Shown here piece by piece: positions 62,509-64,000 of a stretch of DNA of 64,000 nt. The stretch spans positions 806,001 through 870,000 of the forward strand of contig NZ_CP087132.1 in the NCBI RefSeq assembly GCF_020911885.1. The letters run 5' to 3'. The stretch comes from Flavobacterium acetivorans. GTDB lineage: Bacteria > Bacteroidota > Bacteroidia > Flavobacteriales > Flavobacteriaceae. Numbering within the stretch: position 1 is the first letter of the stretch; each line of letters opens with the position of its first letter. The notes under the pieces were generated by a model, which was not told the origin of the DNA, did no database searches, and saw only the letters and a program-made list of their open reading frames with translations. A program made the translations under genes and the position numbers.

Positions 62509-63378
62509 TTACTCGTAAAGATAGGTGGTTTGCGTTTTTACAATCCCATTCTCTTCTATTAGCGCATGCGAAACAGGATAATTAGTACTGTTGTATTTAT
62601 AAGTGCCCGATTTTCCAATAAAATTTACCGAAGTAGATTTAGAACTCAATTGATTATTCTCAGAAACGGATTGCAAATCAAATTCATCTTCATAAAAAGA
62701 AACTATGGGAACAATCAGTCTGTAATTCTCGCCAAATATATTTTTTACAATCAGCTGATTAATCGAATTTTTATCATCAAAAGTATAATACTGAGTTGAT
62801 TTATCTCCAACCAATCCTTTCTGACTCACAAAATTATTTTTGTAATAACCATACTCTTTTTTACTGATAATCTGTTGGTTTCTATCTCTTGAAGCTCTCC
62901 TTACGATGATCCCGTTTTCGACTATATATTCAATGTCTTCAACAAAATTTTGGTGATTATTACTTTTTTTTGTGATTGCTTTTATTCTGGCACCTTCGTA
63001 TGTTAGCGTTATTGTCTTAGTAACATATTGGCCATTTTCATCGTATTTTTTACTAAATTTTGTTAGTCTGTTTGCTTTGTCATAGCTGTAATTAACCACT
63101 TCTTTCCAGCCGCTTCCCTCTCTTTCTTTTACCGTCATGTCCAATAGTCCATTTGGATTGTAAAAGAAGCTTTGGATAACATCAGACGTTTTGATAGAGG
63201 AGAGTTTTCCTCCCTTAAATTGCATTGTTTTGTTGACAATTTCACCATCTTTCAAATTGCGAAAATTTGTTTTAACAACATTAATTTGTTTTAACTTAAC
63301 TGTGTTCTCTAGTGTTTGACTTTGCGTCAAAAAAGGCGAGACCACCATAAGAATAATGGTGATAAAGTACGTTTTCAT
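62509..63378 (-). CDS. secreted protein with YD-like beta repeats, unknown function
   Basis: 289 residues. Signal peptide about 1-20 (FITIILMVVSPFLTQSQ). The mature part is made of short beta-hairpin repeats of the type YSYDKANRLTKFSKKYDENGQY, LTYEGARIKAITKK, GYYKNNFVSQKG (pattern W/Y-x-Y-(D/N)-x-x-x-(R/K)-L), similar to YD/RHS-type or DUF4595-like repeats. No lipobox or sorting domain. No neighbour suggests a role. Confidence 0.75.
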   Translation of the reverse strand: MKTYFITIILMVVSPFLTQSQTLENTVKLKQINVVKTNFRNLKDGEIVNKTMQFKGGKLSSIKTSDVIQSFFYNPNGLLDMTVKEREGSGWKEVVNYSYDKANRLTKFSKKYDENGQYVTKTITLTYEGARIKAITKKSNNHQNFVEDIEYIVENGIIVRRASRDRNQQIISKKEYGYYKNNFVSQKGLVGDKSTQYYTFDDKNSINQLIVKNIFGENYRLIVPIVSFYEDEFDLQSVSENNQLSSKSTSVNFIGKSGTYKYNSTNYPVSHALIEENGIVKTQTTYLYE

Positions 63379-63514
63379 GTGGTATTTTTATAGATTTGGG
63401 ACGGCAAAATACAAAACAAAAAATAAGCAAAACAATTATGACTGCACAATTGCTGCTTATTAAAAGTTATTTATATTTAAAAGTAGGTTCGGGATATTAT
63501 AAAACCCAATTTAG

Positions 63515-63555
63515 AATGAGCTAAAACGACTCAAAAAGAGGGGTTTTAGCTCATT
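63515..63555 (-). terminator. hairpin after the FKBP gene (no T tract)
   Basis: 13-bp perfect stem AATGAGCTAAAAC / GTTTTAGCTCATT with a 15-base loop, starting 4 bases after the FKBP stop codon. The minus-strand continuation CTAAATTGGG is not T-rich, so it may protect the mRNA 3' end rather than terminate. Confidence 0.5.
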
Positions 63556-63558
63556 ATT

Positions 63559-64000
63559 TTAATTAACGGTAATCAATTTTACCTCAAAAATAAGTACAGA
63601 ACCTCCAGGAATAGGCCCTCTATCATTGCTTCCATAACCCAGATGAGCCGGAATTAAAAGAATACCGCTACCGCCTTCTTTAAAAAAAGGAATTCCTTCT
63701 GTCCATCCTTTTATTACCTGTTGCAAACCAAAGGAAATTCCGCTGTCTTTACTTTGATCGAATACAGTACCATTGGTAAAATAGCCTTTGTAAGCCACCG
63801 TTACATTAGAGGTAGCAGTAGGTTGTTTTCCCGTTCCGGCTTCCTTAATTACGTAATACAAACCTGAACTGCTTTTTTGAGCAGTTAAATCATTTTTGGC
63901 TATATAATCAACAATTTCTTGTTCATTCTTAGCGGTATAATCCGTTTCTTTATCTTTTGAACAAGATATAAATAGAATCGAGATTAGGGCAATTAAAGTG
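63559..64000 (-). CDS. FKBP-type peptidyl-prolyl isomerase lipoprotein (5' end outside window)
   Basis: 146 codons are visible; the start codon lies beyond base 64000. Reading through gives a lipobox (LFISC) near the visible N-terminus, a short helical linker (KNEQEIVDYIAKNDL) and an FKBP domain with VAYKGYFTNGTVFDQSKD, KGWTEGIPFFKEGGSGILLIPAHLGYG and a final PGGSVLIFEVKLI in pattern. Active-site residues (Y, F, D, W, Y) are present. Probably an outer-membrane-anchored periplasmic folding helper. Confidence 0.92.
   Translation of the reverse strand, partial: TLIALISILFISCSKDKETDYTAKNEQEIVDYIAKNDLTAQKSSSGLYYVIKEAGTGKQPTATSNVTVAYKGYFTNGTVFDQSKDSGISFGLQQVIKGWTEGIPFFKEGGSGILLIPAHLGYGSNDRGPIPGGSVLIFEVKLITVN

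Noticed and set aside
1..64000. tRNA, rRNA, insertion sequences, integrases or phage genes
   Set aside because: I looked for tRNA-like T-loop and anticodon patterns, conserved rRNA segments, and transposase or integrase proteins and found none; a covariance-model scan would be needed to exclude small RNAs.

Overview
The window looks like chromosomal DNA of a Flavobacterium-type member of the Flavobacteriaceae (Bacteroidota). It is AT-rich. Many genes are preceded by the Bacteroidota -7 promoter element TAnnTTTG. It carries a complete bat (aerotolerance) operon, an extended-SDR L-threonine dehydrogenase, DUF2480 and DUF3078 proteins, and many lipoproteins and small outer-membrane barrels. No tRNA, rRNA, insertion sequence, prophage or CRISPR array was seen. 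Functions come from reading the protein sequences; no database search was run.

Layout. 1-2.3 kb: 5' part of ileS (gene runs off the left edge) and recO. 2.3-5.5 kb: two tandem glutamate dehydrogenases whose cofactor motifs differ (one NADP-like, one NAD-like). 5.6-17.7 kb: an outer-membrane protein, cystathionine gamma-synthase, DinB and ArsC-like proteins, yicC-gmk-nadD, a LysR/DJ-1/Fe-alcohol dehydrogenase divergon, gpsA, pheS and cvpA. 17.8-27.5 kb: the bat operon, read on the minus strand as moxR, DUF58, a 23S-IVP/four-helix-bundle gene, a BatI-type protein, batA, batB, batC, batD, batE. 27.7-39 kb: redox enzymes, lipoproteins, a phosphoesterase, an ALDH7 dehydrogenase, 3-hydroxyanthranilate dioxygenase, LD-carboxypeptidase, YraN and an ACT-like protein. 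39-51 kb: mfd, threonine dehydrogenase, M1 and S8 proteases, an MBL hydrolase, and an M48 protease with a DUF898 membrane protein. 51-61 kb: the suf iron-sulfur assembly locus (sufA-like, B, C, D, then S, E and DUF59). It is split by an opposite-strand serine hydrolase and a 58-residue membrane protein. 61-64 kb: hflX, a secreted protein and an FKBP lipoprotein cut by the right edge.

The most unusual signals are in the non-coding DNA. Degenerate heptamer (7-bp period) arrays recur in at least seven intergenic or leader regions, often as inverted halves. One inverted pair brackets the solitary IVP gene inside the bat operon, so the ORF would lie in the loop of an RNA stem, as rRNA intervening sequences do. 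Several perfect palindromes sit on divergent promoters and are candidate operators.
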